DNA of 29,461 nucleotides from JAABTH01 sp964390725 (GCA_964390725.1 CAYMIW010000036.1:1-29461); one strand, 5' to 3'; shown: positions 1 to 8,204, counted from the first letter of the stretch. The notes: generated from the sequence alone by a model not told the origin. Program-made: numbers and translations.

Positions 1-30
1 GGATTGGACATGCTTGGCAATATTGCTCAC
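1..30 (-). CDS. 5' end of an unidentified minus-strand gene (partial)
   Basis: On the minus strand a GTG at 30-28 opens a frame that stays open to the window edge, giving MSNIAKHVQS. A strong ribosome binding site (AAGGAGGAG, plus positions 38-46) lies 7 bases upstream. That spacing is the main reason for the call. Ten residues are too few to identify a family. The gene would be divergent from the IscU-like gene, sharing the 31-245 intergenic region. Confidence 0.5.
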   Translation of the reverse strand, partial: MSNIAKHVQS

Positions 31-141
31 TTAAAACTCCTCCTTGTGATGAACTTGGTACCATTAATATTTATTCTCCATCAGTGGTCTGCATCCTTTT
101 TCTCTGAAGAGATTATTCAGCAAAATCATAATAGTTCCTGC

Positions 142-169
142 CTGACAGCTTGAGCTGCAGTGATATAAT
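142..169 (+). promoter_or_regulatory. Candidate sigma-A promoter for the IscU-like gene
   Basis: CTGACA (142-147) and TATAAT (164-169) are separated by 16 bases. The -10 is perfect and the -35 matches 5 of 6. Transcription would start near 176, leaving a leader of about 70 bases before the ATG at 246. The rest of the 31-245 gap shows nothing else I can support. Confidence 0.55.
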
Positions 170-245
170 ATATAAAAGGAGATTATTGAAAAGCAGTGTA
201 TCCGGTTCTCACGAACATACTCTTAATTGTGACAGGGGTGATTCA

Positions 246-629
246 ATGTATACACAAAATCTTATCGATCATTTTCAAAACCCCAGGAATGTTGGTTGTC
301 TTGAAGATGCAGATGGGGTAGGTACTGTTGGCGACCCGGAATGTGGTGATTTTATACGGATTTATATTCGTGTAAAAAATAACCGCCTGAAGGAAGTGTT
401 GTTTGAAGCTTGTGGCTGTCCAGCATCTATTGCCACAACCAGCGTACTTACCGAGCTGGCCCTGGACAAAAGCCTTGATCAGGCGTTTATTATCAGTGAA
501 ATGGACGTGGTCAGGGCCCTTGGGGGGCTGCCCGACCCAAAGATTCACTGTTCCAACCTTGGCGCTGCCGCCCTGAGACAAGCTATTTTGTATTATAAAA
601 AGAGTTTAGAGACTAAACAGGAGGCGTAG
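246..629 (+). CDS. IscU/NifU-like iron-sulfur cluster scaffold protein
   Basis: This is a 127-residue protein of the IscU/NifU N-terminal family, cytosolic scaffolds on which Fe-S clusters are built before transfer to apoproteins. The three family cysteine sites are visible: C33 in the GDPECGD motif with the conserved Asp, C58 in ACGCPAS (with an extra C56), and C102 in KIHCSNLG. The length fits a stand-alone IscU domain, with no C-terminal NifU/Nfu extension. The frame is open back to about 150, but the ATG at 246 has a good ribosome binding site (AGGGGTG) and starts where family proteins start (YTQNLIDHFQNPRN). The next gene follows after 5 bases, so the two are almost certainly co-transcribed. 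No cysteine desulfurase gene lies downstream, and the upstream neighbour is cut off. Family assignment is secure; whether it serves general or dedicated cluster assembly cannot be seen. Confidence 0.9.
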   Translation: MYTQNLIDHFQNPRNVGCLEDADGVGTVGDPECGDFIRIYIRVKNNRLKEVLFEACGCPASIATTSVLTELALDKSLDQAFIISEMDVVRALGGLPDPKIHCSNLGAAALRQAILYYKKSLETKQEA

Positions 630-634
630 AATAA

Positions 635-1009
635 ATGGTAAAATGTGCAAGATGTGGAGAAGATGTCTCCAAAGAGGATATTTACATCCATCGCGACCAG
701 GAACTATGCGAGGATTGTTATATGGGTGCGCTGCAGGCTCCAAAAACCTGTGATGTGGCTGCAACCCAGCACGCTGTCAAACATCGTCAGGCAACCGGGC
801 AAACCGGTACTGATGGTCTATTGCCCATTCAGAAACAGATATATAACCTGATTAAGGAGAAAGGTAAAGTAACACGTCAACAGGTTGTCGATGATCTTAA
901 TATACCCGATTGGGAACTGGAAAAGCAGATAGCTGTGCTCAGGCACTGTGAACTGGTTAAGGGTAAAAAAGAAGAAGATAATGTCTACCTTGTGCTTTTT
1001 AATAGTTGA
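635..1009 (+). CDS. Zinc-finger plus winged-helix-like small protein
   Basis: This 124-residue protein has two visible parts. The N-terminus carries CxxC pairs at C4/C7 and C25/C28, spaced as in a treble-clef or LIM-like zinc site. After a linker rich in Gln, Ala and Thr (about 33-60), residues 62-124 look like a winged helix: PIQKQIYNLIKEKGKVTRQQ, then a recognition-type helix, then a KGKKEEDNVYLV wing. A regulatory or nucleic-acid-binding role is inferred from this architecture only. It starts 5 bases after the IscU-like gene, with AGGAGG about 10 bases before the ATG. An Fe-S- or metal-responsive role is possible but unproven. No clear terminator follows; the next gene is convergent and ends at 1031. 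Confidence 0.65.
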   Translation: MVKCARCGEDVSKEDIYIHRDQELCEDCYMGALQAPKTCDVAATQHAVKHRQATGQTGTDGLLPIQKQIYNLIKEKGKVTRQQVVDDLNIPDWELEKQIAVLRHCELVKGKKEEDNVYLVLFNS

Positions 1010-1030
1010 TCTGTTTTTTCTTAGTTATTG

Positions 1031-2275
1031 TTAACAGGACTGGTTGTTTCCGCTGCCTGTAGCAGGGGTATTACCAAGGCTTTTTCTGTTCAATGGAGCA
1101 ACCAAAATTATGGTTAATACTCCTGCTGCGAGAAAAGCTGTTCCAAGGCCGGTTCCACCTGCTGCAGCGCCAAAGGTAAAAGCGCCGAAAGCAAACAAAA
1201 TATCGATGGTATTTTCCTGCAAACTTAACACTGTAGCCCTCAGTGATGGTTTGCTGATATCAATAAGCCACGTGGCAAGGGCCAGTGAAGTTCCCTGGAT
1301 GCCCAGGCCCAGAATCGCGGCGGAGGCATATACAAGAAAAGGTTTACCGGGTATGAAGAAGAATAAAATCGCCCCTGCCCCCAGAATTGCCAGCAGCGGC
1401 CAGGCAACCTTGCGGCGTCCCAGGCTATCAGATAATATACCTACTCCCACGCAGGCAATAATTCCTGCTATTCCCAGGATGACAAAGAATAGAGGTGTGT
1501 CGGCAGACGGCACTGAAGCTTCAATATGAACTGCTGAAAAGGAGATAATAGCGCTGTAAGTGAAGGCATAAACAGCTATTCCGCCAATAATCGGGTATAT
1601 TGTTTTTATGGCCAGGGCTTTTTTAAATTGCTTAATAAGATTGTTGCTGTTTTTAGCGGTTGCAGCTACAGGTGGAGTTTTTACCAGGGCTATGGCAGCG
1701 GTTGAAATGATCATGCTTACAGAACTGACTATGAACATGCTATTGTAGCCGCCGTTCTCGATTATGTAAAGTGCAGCAGAAGGGCCTGCCAATATACCGA
1801 GATTGAAGAAGATTCTTGTTGAGCCCAGGTAGGAACCGATTTTACCGGGCGGTGCCATTCCGGCGGCCAGGGTTGAAATGCCGGGCAGAACCACGGCCAG
1901 GCCAAGAGCCTGAAGTATGCGCATTGCTATGAGCATCCAGTAAGTTGGTGAAGCAATAAGAAACAGGGGGGAGAGGGCGAAAGTAAAGGTTCCGAGCAGC
2001 ATCAGCGGTTTGGGACCCTGCTGGTCCAGGACCGGGCCGAGCAGGAAACGCAGTAAAACGGCGGAAATTGATAAAACAGTATTCTGAAGCCCGGCCTGAA
2101 AAGAACTGCTGCCGATAGCCAGGCTGAAAGCAGGGTATATAGACAGGGCTACAAACATGTTAGCTACAAAAAAGAAAATGGATATGTAAAAGAAAATCCA
2201 GTTTTTAAAACTGAAGTAATAAGGTGTTTGAACAGTTGCGACTTCTTTTGTCGGTGTACTCGTTTCCCCTATCAT
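1031..2275 (-). CDS. MFS-family multidrug/metabolite transporter
   Basis: A 414-residue, strongly hydrophobic protein with about 12 predicted membrane segments, the usual length for the major facilitator superfamily. The loop between segments 2 and 3 has a motif A-like stretch (G80-PVLDQQGPKP-90), and the equivalent second-half loop has GILSDSLGRRKV (279-290). These repeats of the two six-helix halves support MFS. A polar linker around 200-222 separates the halves. The substrate cannot be told; drug-efflux and organic-anion subfamilies both look like this. The gene lies 28 bases after the DUF3786-like gene on the same strand, with GGGGGA just upstream of its ATG, so the two probably form one transcript from the promoter at 3037-3009. 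Confidence 0.85.
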   Translation of the reverse strand: MIGETSTPTKEVATVQTPYYFSFKNWIFFYISIFFFVANMFVALSIYPAFSLAIGSSSFQAGLQNTVLSISAVLLRFLLGPVLDQQGPKPLMLLGTFTFALSPLFLIASPTYWMLIAMRILQALGLAVVLPGISTLAAGMAPPGKIGSYLGSTRIFFNLGILAGPSAALYIIENGGYNSMFIVSSVSMIISTAAIALVKTPPVAATAKNSNNLIKQFKKALAIKTIYPIIGGIAVYAFTYSAIISFSAVHIEASVPSADTPLFFVILGIAGIIACVGVGILSDSLGRRKVAWPLLAILGAGAILFFFIPGKPFLVYASAAILGLGIQGTSLALATWLIDISKPSLRATVLSLQENTIDILFAFGAFTFGAAAGGTGLGTAFLAAGVLTIILVAPLNRKSLGNTPATGSGNNQSC

Positions 2276-2303
2276 TTAGTCCCCCGTTTAAATGTTGTTT
2301 TGG

Positions 2304-2978
2304 TTAGCGCTTCGTACCTGTCAGGCGATCGCTCAGCTCTTTGCCGACTGTGGCGGCAACGTCGGCTGCCACGTAATGGCTGGCTGATGAATCAAAAAGA
2401 ATGGTTGCCCAGGCACCATTTTCACTGTCCGTAAGACGGTAACAGATGCAAAGAGGTAATCTTGGCAGAACCCGCCATTCAAAAGCCAGATCACCCAGCC
2501 CCTGAACGGGCCAGCCTCCCTCCGAAAGACAGGTCTTCTTAAACCCTTCAAGATCATCCTGCCAGTAAGCGGCCAGTTCGTCTCCGCTGTAACCCTGGAA
2601 AGCCTGCTGATAGAACAGACCGCCGATTTCACTTAAATTGACCCAGCGCCTGGTTAGTGCTTCCCCATCTGCTCTTTCCAGGTAATGCAGCCAGAGCGCT
2701 TCCAGCCCAAGGGAAACCGGTTTTGAATTGCTGCATATAATCTGCAAATTGGGCCAGCTGATCCGGCAGGTTTCCAGTAGGTAATTTCCGATAAGCCATA
2801 ATGTATCATTTGCCGCTGGTTCCAGGGCGAGCCCGGCCAGGCGGGCAATGGTTTCAGGCTGCCTTTTGCTCAGTTTTTCTTTTAGCTCTGTGCATTTTTC
2901 TGTAAGTGATTGCTGCTTGATCTTATCAAGAGCGGTCCGGTTTAGCCCCGGATTTTTGTCTCTGTTCAAGGACTGCAT
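2304..2978 (-). CDS. DUF3786-like protein
   Basis: A 224-residue soluble protein. The C-terminal third (about residues 158-205: QGLGDLAFEWRVLPRLPL, a CYRLTDSE-type strand, then ATILFDSSASHYV) matches my memory of the DUF3786 family, found mainly in anaerobic bacteria and without an established function. The N-terminal 50 residues are charged and helical. The frame can start at 2999, but the ATG at 2978 has GGTGGTG 7 bases upstream and is preferred. It is first in a two-gene operon with the MFS transporter. Putative cysteines at 71, 82, 150, 177 and 179 do not form an obvious metal motif. Family assignment is from memory. Confidence 0.65.
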   Translation of the reverse strand: MQSLNRDKNPGLNRTALDKIKQQSLTEKCTELKEKLSKRQPETIARLAGLALEPAANDTLWLIGNYLLETCRISWPNLQIICSNSKPVSLGLEALWLHYLERADGEALTRRWVNLSEIGGLFYQQAFQGYSGDELAAYWQDDLEGFKKTCLSEGGWPVQGLGDLAFEWRVLPRLPLCICYRLTDSENGAWATILFDSSASHYVAADVAATVGKELSDRLTGTKR

Positions 2979-3008
2979 AATTACACCACCACATTTCATG
3001 CTGCAGTT

Positions 3009-3037
3009 ATTATAGCTGGAGCGTAAATTCCGGTCAA
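3009..3037 (-). promoter_or_regulatory. Sigma-A promoter for the DUF3786/MFS operon
   Basis: On the minus strand, TTGACC (plus 3037-3032) and a perfect TATAAT (plus 3014-3009) are separated by exactly 17 bases. It lies about 30 bases upstream of the chosen start and is divergent from the dapB promoter. Its -35 overlaps one arm of the inverted repeat at 3034-3103. Confidence 0.75.
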
Positions 3038-3103
3038 ATCAAATAAATAAAAGGAAGTTTGGCATAAGTGCCGAATAAAATAGATTTAATCATTTTGATT
3101 TGA
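3034..3103. repeat. 10-bp inverted repeat flanking the divergent promoters
   Basis: TCAAATCAAA at 3034-3043 is matched exactly by TTTGATTTGA at 3094-3103, 50 bases apart. The left arm overlaps the -35 of the minus-strand promoter; the right arm lies just after the expected dapB transcription start. This placement would suit a shared operator or DNA looping, but no regulator is known. Confidence 0.45.
3059..3086 (+). promoter_or_regulatory. Candidate promoter of the dap/lysA operon
   Basis: TTGGCA (3059-3064) and TAGATT (3081-3086) are 16 bases apart, a moderate sigma-A match. The intergenic region is under 150 bases, too short for a lysine (L-box) riboswitch, and none of its conserved features is seen. 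Confidence 0.4.
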
Positions 3104-3126
3104 TCATGGTTAGGGGTTGGTAAAAG

Positions 3127-3897
3127 ATGAGAATTGGTATTGTTGGTTATGGCAGAATGGGACGCCTGATTCATCGTGCGGCCCTGGCCAGGGGGCATGA
3201 AGTTCCGGTTGTTGTTGACCCTTCAGGTTCAGCCCCTGCAATTACCTCGACTGTTCTTGGTGAAGATTTGCCCCAGGTGGAGGTGGTTATTGATTTTTCA
3301 AATCCGTCTGCAGTACCTGAAAATGTCAAGCTTTACGGGCAGATGCAAACATCAGCCGTAATTGGTACAACCGGTTGGTATGGTGAAATGGATAAAGTAG
3401 CTCAAATTGTTAAGAGGGTCGGGATTGGCGTTATCTGGTCAGGCAATTTTTCCCTTGGCGTGAATCTGTTTTTTCAGCTGGTTCGATCTGCGGGTGAGAT
3501 AATTAACCGTTTTGACGGTTATGATGTGACAATTCATGAAATGCATCATCATCATAAGGTTGATAGCCCCTCAGGTACAGCAGAGATGCTCGGCCACATC
3601 CTGTTAAATGCGGTTGATCGGAAAAAACAGGTAGCCAGTGCCGGCCCCAACATTCAACCCGGGGAAGAAAAATTATTAATATCATCAGCACGGTGTGGAT
3701 CTGTGCCCGGTGTGCACCAGGTTATAATAGACGGCGATAGTGATACCATTTTGCTTGAACACAGCGCTCGCAACCGTGAAGGTTTTGCTAGCGGGGCAGT
3801 AATGGCGGCGGAGTGGATTGCGGGAAGAAAAGGTTTTTACAACATCGATGATATGATGCAGACAATAATTGGAGGAAAGCACAATGAGAACAGTTAA
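3127..3897 (+). CDS. dapB: 4-hydroxy-tetrahydrodipicolinate reductase
   Basis: DapB reduces 4-hydroxy-tetrahydrodipicolinate (HTPA) to tetrahydrodipicolinate with NAD(P)H, in diaminopimelate and lysine synthesis in the cytosol. The 256 residues show the N-terminal Rossmann loop GIVGYGRMGRLI (4-15), the GTTGW motif (80-84) and the active-site block EMHHHHKVDSPSGTA (138-152), with the usual catalytic His (H140) and Lys (K144). The length is close to typical DapB. The ATG at 3127 follows AGGGGTTGG. Its 3' end overlaps dapA by 14 bases, with the dapA ribosome binding site inside dapB, implying translational coupling. Having dapB first in the operon, ahead of dapA, is a common arrangement in some Clostridia. 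Confidence 0.95.
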   Translation: MRIGIVGYGRMGRLIHRAALARGHEVPVVVDPSGSAPAITSTVLGEDLPQVEVVIDFSNPSAVPENVKLYGQMQTSAVIGTTGWYGEMDKVAQIVKRVGIGVIWSGNFSLGVNLFFQLVRSAGEIINRFDGYDVTIHEMHHHHKVDSPSGTAEMLGHILLNAVDRKKQVASAGPNIQPGEEKLLISSARCGSVPGVHQVIIDGDSDTILLEHSARNREGFASGAVMAAEWIAGRKGFYNIDDMMQTIIGGKHNENS

Positions 3898-4816
3898 TGA
3901 TATTTTCAGGGGAGTACATACAGCGCTGATTACCCCGTTTACATCAACCGGGTCGGTTGATATTGGCGCTTTTAAAAGATTGGTTGAATACCAGGTCGAT
4001 TCGGGCATAGATGGTCTGGTTCCCTGTGGGACCACGGGGGAAAGTTCAACCCTGACCCATGACGAACATGATCGGGTGATTGCCTTAACCGTGGAATATG
4101 CTGATGGAAGGGTACCGGTTATAGCCGGAACGGGCAGCAATGCTACCAGCGAAGCAATTCAGCTCTCTCAACATGCCGAACAGGCCGGGGTTGATGCAGT
4201 TTTACTGGTTAACCCTTATTACGTTAAACCAACCCAGAAAGGGCTCTACCTGCATTTCAAGGCCATTGCCGAGTCAGTTTCCATTCCCTGCATAGTTTAC
4301 AATATAGAGAGCCGCACCGGGGTGAACCTTGAAAATGAAACCCTGCTCCGCTTGATGAACGAACATTCGAATATCGTCGGGGTTAAAGAGGCTTCCGGCA
4401 GCCTTGAGCAGATGAAGAATCTTATTGGTTTGCGTCATGGAGAGTTTGTTGTCCTTTGCGGTGATGACAATATGACTGTAGACCTAATAGAAGCCGGGGG
4501 TAACGGTGTGGTTTCTGTAGCGGCCAATTTGGCGCCGCGGTTAATGAAAGATATGGTACACAGCGCCCTTAATAATGATTTTGAGCAGGCCCGGGTGCTC
4601 GAAGCCAGACTGATGCCCTTTTTTAAAGCTTGTTTTGTCGAAACCAACCCAATTCCTATAAAAACAGCTATGGCCATGAAAAAGTGGTGTAAGGAAGAGT
4701 TCCGCCTGCCGATGTGTCCCCTGGCTGATCATGCAAACTACAGAATTATCGAGTCGGCCATAGAAGGACTTAACCTGCCTGTAGCCGATGCGTTCCAGGT
4801 AAACCTGCACCAGTAA
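3884..4816 (+). CDS. dapA: 4-hydroxy-tetrahydrodipicolinate synthase
   Basis: DapA condenses pyruvate with aspartate semialdehyde to HTPA, the committed step of the pathway. The 310-residue protein is a class I aldolase-type TIM barrel with the Schiff-base Lys in GVKEAS (K168), the Tyr of the catalytic triad in YNIESRTG (Y139), the substrate-binding Arg (R144), and the CGTTGES loop (48-54). The region is IESRTG where most enzymes have VPGRTG or similar, a small departure. The frame extends to a TTG at 3869, but the ATG at 3884 has GGAGG 8 bases upstream. Related enzymes of the DHDPS/N-acetylneuraminate lyase family look alike, but the location between dapB and dapL settles the assignment. Confidence 0.95.
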   Translation: MRTVNDIFRGVHTALITPFTSTGSVDIGAFKRLVEYQVDSGIDGLVPCGTTGESSTLTHDEHDRVIALTVEYADGRVPVIAGTGSNATSEAIQLSQHAEQAGVDAVLLVNPYYVKPTQKGLYLHFKAIAESVSIPCIVYNIESRTGVNLENETLLRLMNEHSNIVGVKEASGSLEQMKNLIGLRHGEFVVLCGDDNMTVDLIEAGGNGVVSVAANLAPRLMKDMVHSALNNDFEQARVLEARLMPFFKACFVETNPIPIKTAMAMKKWCKEEFRLPMCPLADHANYRIIESAIEGLNLPVADAFQVNLHQ

Positions 4817-4866
4817 TAGATCAACAGTTACATAATTTAAGAAAACTTATCAGTGAGGTTTAAATT

Positions 4867-6096
4867 ATGGCAAAAGTAAACAGTAATTATCGCAAGTTAA
4901 GCGCCGGGTATCTTTTCCCCGAAATTGGACGGCGCATAAAAAAGTTTCAACAGGAAAACCCGGGCCTTAAAATACGTCGCCTTGGGATCGGTAATACTAC
5001 AGAGCCTTTAACCCCGGCGGTAATCAGGGGGCTGCACGATGCTGTAGACATGCTTGCTTTTGTAGATACCTACAGTGGTTATGGCGACGAACAGGGTGAA
5101 AATAACCTGCGTTCAGCTCTTGCCAGCCTTTACCGGGAGAGGGGAGTTGAACTGGAGGCCGATGAATTCTTTATCAGCGACGGCGCCAAGCCCGATGCGG
5201 CAAATATTCAATCTATATTTAGCCCCGATAGCCTGATTGCTTTCCAGGATCCCGCCTATCCGGTTTATGTCGATTCCAATGTTATTGCCGGGCGTTCCGG
5301 GGCATACAACCTTGATCAGGGCGAATATAACGGTTTTATTTACATGGTTTGCCGGGAAGATAATGGTTTTATTCCAGAGCCACCCCGACAAAAGGCTGAC
5401 CTGATTTATCTCTGCAGTCCTAATAATCCGACCGGGTCGGTTGCGACCCATGAGCAGTTGCAAAAATTTGTTGACTATGCCCTTGAGCATCAGGCAGTAA
5501 TCATTTTTGATGCTTCTTACTCCGAATTTATTACCGATACAGATCTTCCCAGGTCAATCTATGAAGTTGAAGGAGCCCGGAGCTGTGCCATTGAAATAAA
5601 CAGTTTTTCCAAGGCGGCTGGTTTTACCGGGGTTCGTCTCGGTTGGTCGGTTGTACCGTTTGATCTGGTAGTTGAAGAGAGTAAACCCGGAGAGTTGCAC
5701 AGCTTCTGGCACCGCCGGCAGACAACCTTTTTTAATGGCGCTTCCAATATCGCCCAACAGGGGGGGGTGGCGGTATTAACCGGGCAGGGGATGGCTGAGA
5801 ACCGTATTTTGATTGACTACTACATGGAAAACGCCCGTTTGATCAGGGAAGCTTTAACCAGTATTGGATTGACCGTTTATGGTGGGGTTAATGCCCCCTA
5901 CCTTTGGTTAAAAATTCCCGGGGAACTGAACTCATGGGAGTTTTTTGATAAATTGCTTAATGAAGCCCATGTTGTCGGAACACCAGGTTCAGGTTTTGGG
6001 CCCGCCGGTGAAGGATATTTCCGCCTCAGTGCCTTTGGACATCGCGAAGACATCGGGGAAGCGATTGATAATATCCGAAAAAACCTAATCCTTTGA
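4867..6096 (+). CDS. dapL: LL-diaminopimelate aminotransferase
   Basis: DapL converts tetrahydrodipicolinate directly to LL-2,6-diaminopimelate with glutamate as amino donor, bypassing the succinylase and acetylase routes. The 409 residues fit the family. Visible features are YSGYGDEQGE (69-78), DPAYPVYVD (128-136), SPNNPTG (184-190), FDASYSEF (214-221) and the PLP-binding Lys in SFSKAAGFTG (K249), followed by VRLGW. The N-terminus (KVNSNYRKLSAGYLFPEIGRR) is characteristic of DapL rather than other class I aminotransferases. Gap to dapA is 50 bases without a terminator. Presence of DapL, with no dapD/dapE set, supports a clostridial origin. Confidence 0.95.
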   Translation: MAKVNSNYRKLSAGYLFPEIGRRIKKFQQENPGLKIRRLGIGNTTEPLTPAVIRGLHDAVDMLAFVDTYSGYGDEQGENNLRSALASLYRERGVELEADEFFISDGAKPDAANIQSIFSPDSLIAFQDPAYPVYVDSNVIAGRSGAYNLDQGEYNGFIYMVCREDNGFIPEPPRQKADLIYLCSPNNPTGSVATHEQLQKFVDYALEHQAVIIFDASYSEFITDTDLPRSIYEVEGARSCAIEINSFSKAAGFTGVRLGWSVVPFDLVVEESKPGELHSFWHRRQTTFFNGASNIAQQGGVAVLTGQGMAENRILIDYYMENARLIREALTSIGLTVYGGVNAPYLWLKIPGELNSWEFFDKLLNEAHVVGTPGSGFGPAGEGYFRLSAFGHREDIGEAIDNIRKNLIL

Positions 6097-6129
6097 TAAT
6101 ATATAATTAAGCAGGTGGAGGCGATATAA

Positions 6130-7392
6130 TTGATTGAGAAAAAAATACCCCTGTCCAGAGAACAGCTGGAAGATATTTGTATTAAATACCCCACACCTTT
6201 TCATCTATATGATGAGCAGGCAATTCGTGACAATGCCCGTGCCTTTAAGAAAGCTTTTTCCTGGGTTGAGGGCTTTAAAAACCATTTCGCAGTTAAAGCC
6301 TGTCCCAACCCGACAATTCTCAGGATATTACGCGAGGAAGGGATGGGGGTAGACTGCAGCTCATTGACCGAGCTGGTCCTGGCTGAAAAAATTGGTTTCC
6401 GGGGTGAGGAAATTGTCCTGACTTCCAATGATACACCCCCGGAAGAGTTTATTGCCGCTGCCCGTTTGGATGCTGTAATTAACCTCGATGACCTTGCCCA
6501 TGTTGAAATGCTGGAAAAGCATGTCGGAATTCCCGAGATGATCTCCTTCCGCTATAACCCGGGTGATGCCCGGACCGGTAATGTGCTTATCGGTTTGCCA
6601 CAGGAGGCAAAATACGGTGTAACCCGTGATCAGGTTGTTAAAGCATACCGGTTGATGCATGAAAAAGGAGTAAAAAAGTTTGGCCTGCATACCATGGTAG
6701 CTTCAAACGAGCTCGAAAGCAGTTATTTTATCGAGACAGCGCGAATGCTTTTTGATCTGGCGGTGAAAATTAAAAGGGAAAGCGGCGTGCGCATTGAATT
6801 AATCAATATGGGTGGTGGCATTGGTATCCCCTATCGTCCCGGAGAAGAGCCGGTAGACCTGGAGTACGTATCGGCCGGGATGAAAGAACTGTATGAAAAG
6901 GTGATTGTGGCTGAAGGGCTGCACCCCCTGCGAATTGTTTTTGAATGTGGACGCCTGATTACCGGTCCCTATGGTTACTTGGTTAGCAGGGTCAGGCATG
7001 TAACCGTAAAATATAAAAAATATGTTGGGCTTGATTCATGTATGGCCAATTTAATGAGACCCGGTATTTACGGGGCTTACCACCACATCACTGTGCCAGG
7101 GAAAGAGCACCTGCCGGCCGATCAGCAATACGATGTAACCGGCTCGCTCTGTGAAAACAGCGATAAATTTGCTATTGACCGTTCGCTGCCGTTTATTGAG
7201 GCTGACGATTTGCTGGTAATCCATGATACCGGGGCCCATGGGTATGCCATGGGCTTTAACTACAACGGCAAGCTGCGATCAGCCGAGCTATTGCTTGAAC
7301 CTGGCGGGACAGTCTGCTTAATACGTAGAGCGGAAACAATTGATGATTATTTTGCTACCATGAGATTTCCTGATTCTCCGGTCAGGGTTTAG
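6130..7392 (+). CDS. lysA: Diaminopimelate decarboxylase
   Basis: LysA decarboxylates meso-diaminopimelate to lysine, the last step of the pathway. The 420-residue protein is an alanine-racemase-fold PLP enzyme. It shows the PLP Lys in HFAVKACPNP (K56), the glycine-rich phosphate loop INMGGGIGIPY, the ECGRLITG segment, and the GSLCENSDKF motif equivalent to the CES loop that completes the neighbouring active site. It probably uses TTG at 6130, preceded by GGTGGAGG at suitable spacing. The gap from dapL is 33 bases. Biosynthetic arginine/ornithine decarboxylase relatives share the fold, but the cluster and the CEN/CES motif favour LysA. A DAP epimerase (dapF) would be needed and is not in the window. 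Confidence 0.93.
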   Translation: MIEKKIPLSREQLEDICIKYPTPFHLYDEQAIRDNARAFKKAFSWVEGFKNHFAVKACPNPTILRILREEGMGVDCSSLTELVLAEKIGFRGEEIVLTSNDTPPEEFIAAARLDAVINLDDLAHVEMLEKHVGIPEMISFRYNPGDARTGNVLIGLPQEAKYGVTRDQVVKAYRLMHEKGVKKFGLHTMVASNELESSYFIETARMLFDLAVKIKRESGVRIELINMGGGIGIPYRPGEEPVDLEYVSAGMKELYEKVIVAEGLHPLRIVFECGRLITGPYGYLVSRVRHVTVKYKKYVGLDSCMANLMRPGIYGAYHHITVPGKEHLPADQQYDVTGSLCENSDKFAIDRSLPFIEADDLLVIHDTGAHGYAMGFNYNGKLRSAELLLEPGGTVCLIRRAETIDDYFATMRFPDSPVRV

Positions 7393-7414
7393 TTCCTGAA
7401 GGAACTGTACTTTT
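7391..7414 (+). terminator. Small hairpin after lysA, possible weak terminator
   Basis: AGTTCC (7391-7396) pairs with GGAACT (7401-7406) across a TGAA loop, followed by GTACTTTT. The stem begins within the lysA stop codon. A six-pair stem and a short T tract make it at most a partial terminator, so read-through into the next gene is likely. Confidence 0.35.
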
Positions 7415-7436
7415 AAAATGGAAAGGAGTGGTTTTT

Positions 7437-8204
7437 GTGATTCGCAGTGATATCAGGGCTTACATTAACATTGGTGCACTGGCCCTTGTTTTGTTGTTTA
7501 ATTTTTTGTCAAACGCCATCCCGTTAAATAATTTAACCCAGGGTGATCTGGGTGAAATTTACCCTATTTTGCTCACCCCCGCAACTTATGTATTTTCTAT
7601 CTGGGGCTTGATTTATCTTGGTTTGATTGCATTCATCATTTACCAGGCCCTGCCTGCTTCACGGGATAACTCCCTGGTTAAAGCAGTGGGCATTCTTTTT
7701 GCCGTTAGCTCCCTCTTCAATATTCTCTGGCTCTTTGCCTGGCATTACCAGAAAATTGGCTGGTCAATGATTGTCATGCTTCTGCTGCTGGCCACCTTAA
7801 TTTTTATTTATTTACGAATTGGTGCGGTTACGAATGTTAAATCGGTTTATGACCGGATCCTGGTCAAGTATCCCTTCAGTCTTTATGTTGGTTGGGTTTC
7901 TGCGGCAACGCTGGTTAACTTAAATGTTCTGCTTTACGATATAGGTTGGTTGGGTACCGGTGGATGGGGAATATTTTTTACCATACTGATGATTCTCATT
8001 GCCGGGTTGGTTGCTTTAACCGTTTTTTATCTCAGGCAGGATTATATTTATGCTGCAGTATTTATCTGGGCCCTAATTGGCATCGGGATCAAACATGGAA
8101 CAGATATCCTTATCTTAACCATCTTTGCCTGGCTGGCGGCAGCGGCAATACTCTTTGCTCTTGGCTGGATTACCGCCCGCCGGGGCCGTGGACTGGCCGG
8201 GTAA
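7437..8204 (+). CDS. TspO/MBR-like integral membrane protein
   Basis: A 255-residue membrane protein with about eight hydrophobic segments. The segment TPATYVFSIWGLIYLGL (48-64) is the pattern I associate with the longer bacterial relatives of TspO/MBR (tryptophan-rich sensory protein), and there are further aromatic-rich helices such as NILWLFAWHY. Classical TspO is about 160 residues, so this is an extended form. TspO proteins bind tetrapyrroles and related ligands; no ligand can be assigned here. The GTG at 7437 has AAAGGAG 8 bases upstream and is preferred over the GTG at 7428, which overlaps that site. It lies 44 bases after lysA and ends in front of a strong terminator. Its link to lysine synthesis is unclear. 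Confidence 0.65.
   Translation: MIRSDIRAYINIGALALVLLFNFLSNAIPLNNLTQGDLGEIYPILLTPATYVFSIWGLIYLGLIAFIIYQALPASRDNSLVKAVGILFAVSSLFNILWLFAWHYQKIGWSMIVMLLLLATLIFIYLRIGAVTNVKSVYDRILVKYPFSLYVGWVSAATLVNLNVLLYDIGWLGTGGWGIFFTILMILIAGLVALTVFYLRQDYIYAAVFIWALIGIGIKHGTDILILTIFAWLAAAAILFALGWITARRGRGLAG

Noticed and set aside
1044..1529. Plus-strand open frame of 161 codons opposite the MFS gene
   Set aside because: The composition (Pro/Ala/Arg-rich) and complete overlap with a clear transporter gene mark it as a shadow.
3000..3126. Lysine riboswitch upstream of the dap operon
   Set aside because: The gap is shorter than an L-box with its expression platform, and none of its conserved elements is seen.
3685..4140. 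Antisense open frame opposite dapB/dapA
   Set aside because: Both sense genes are certain and the antisense product has no family features.
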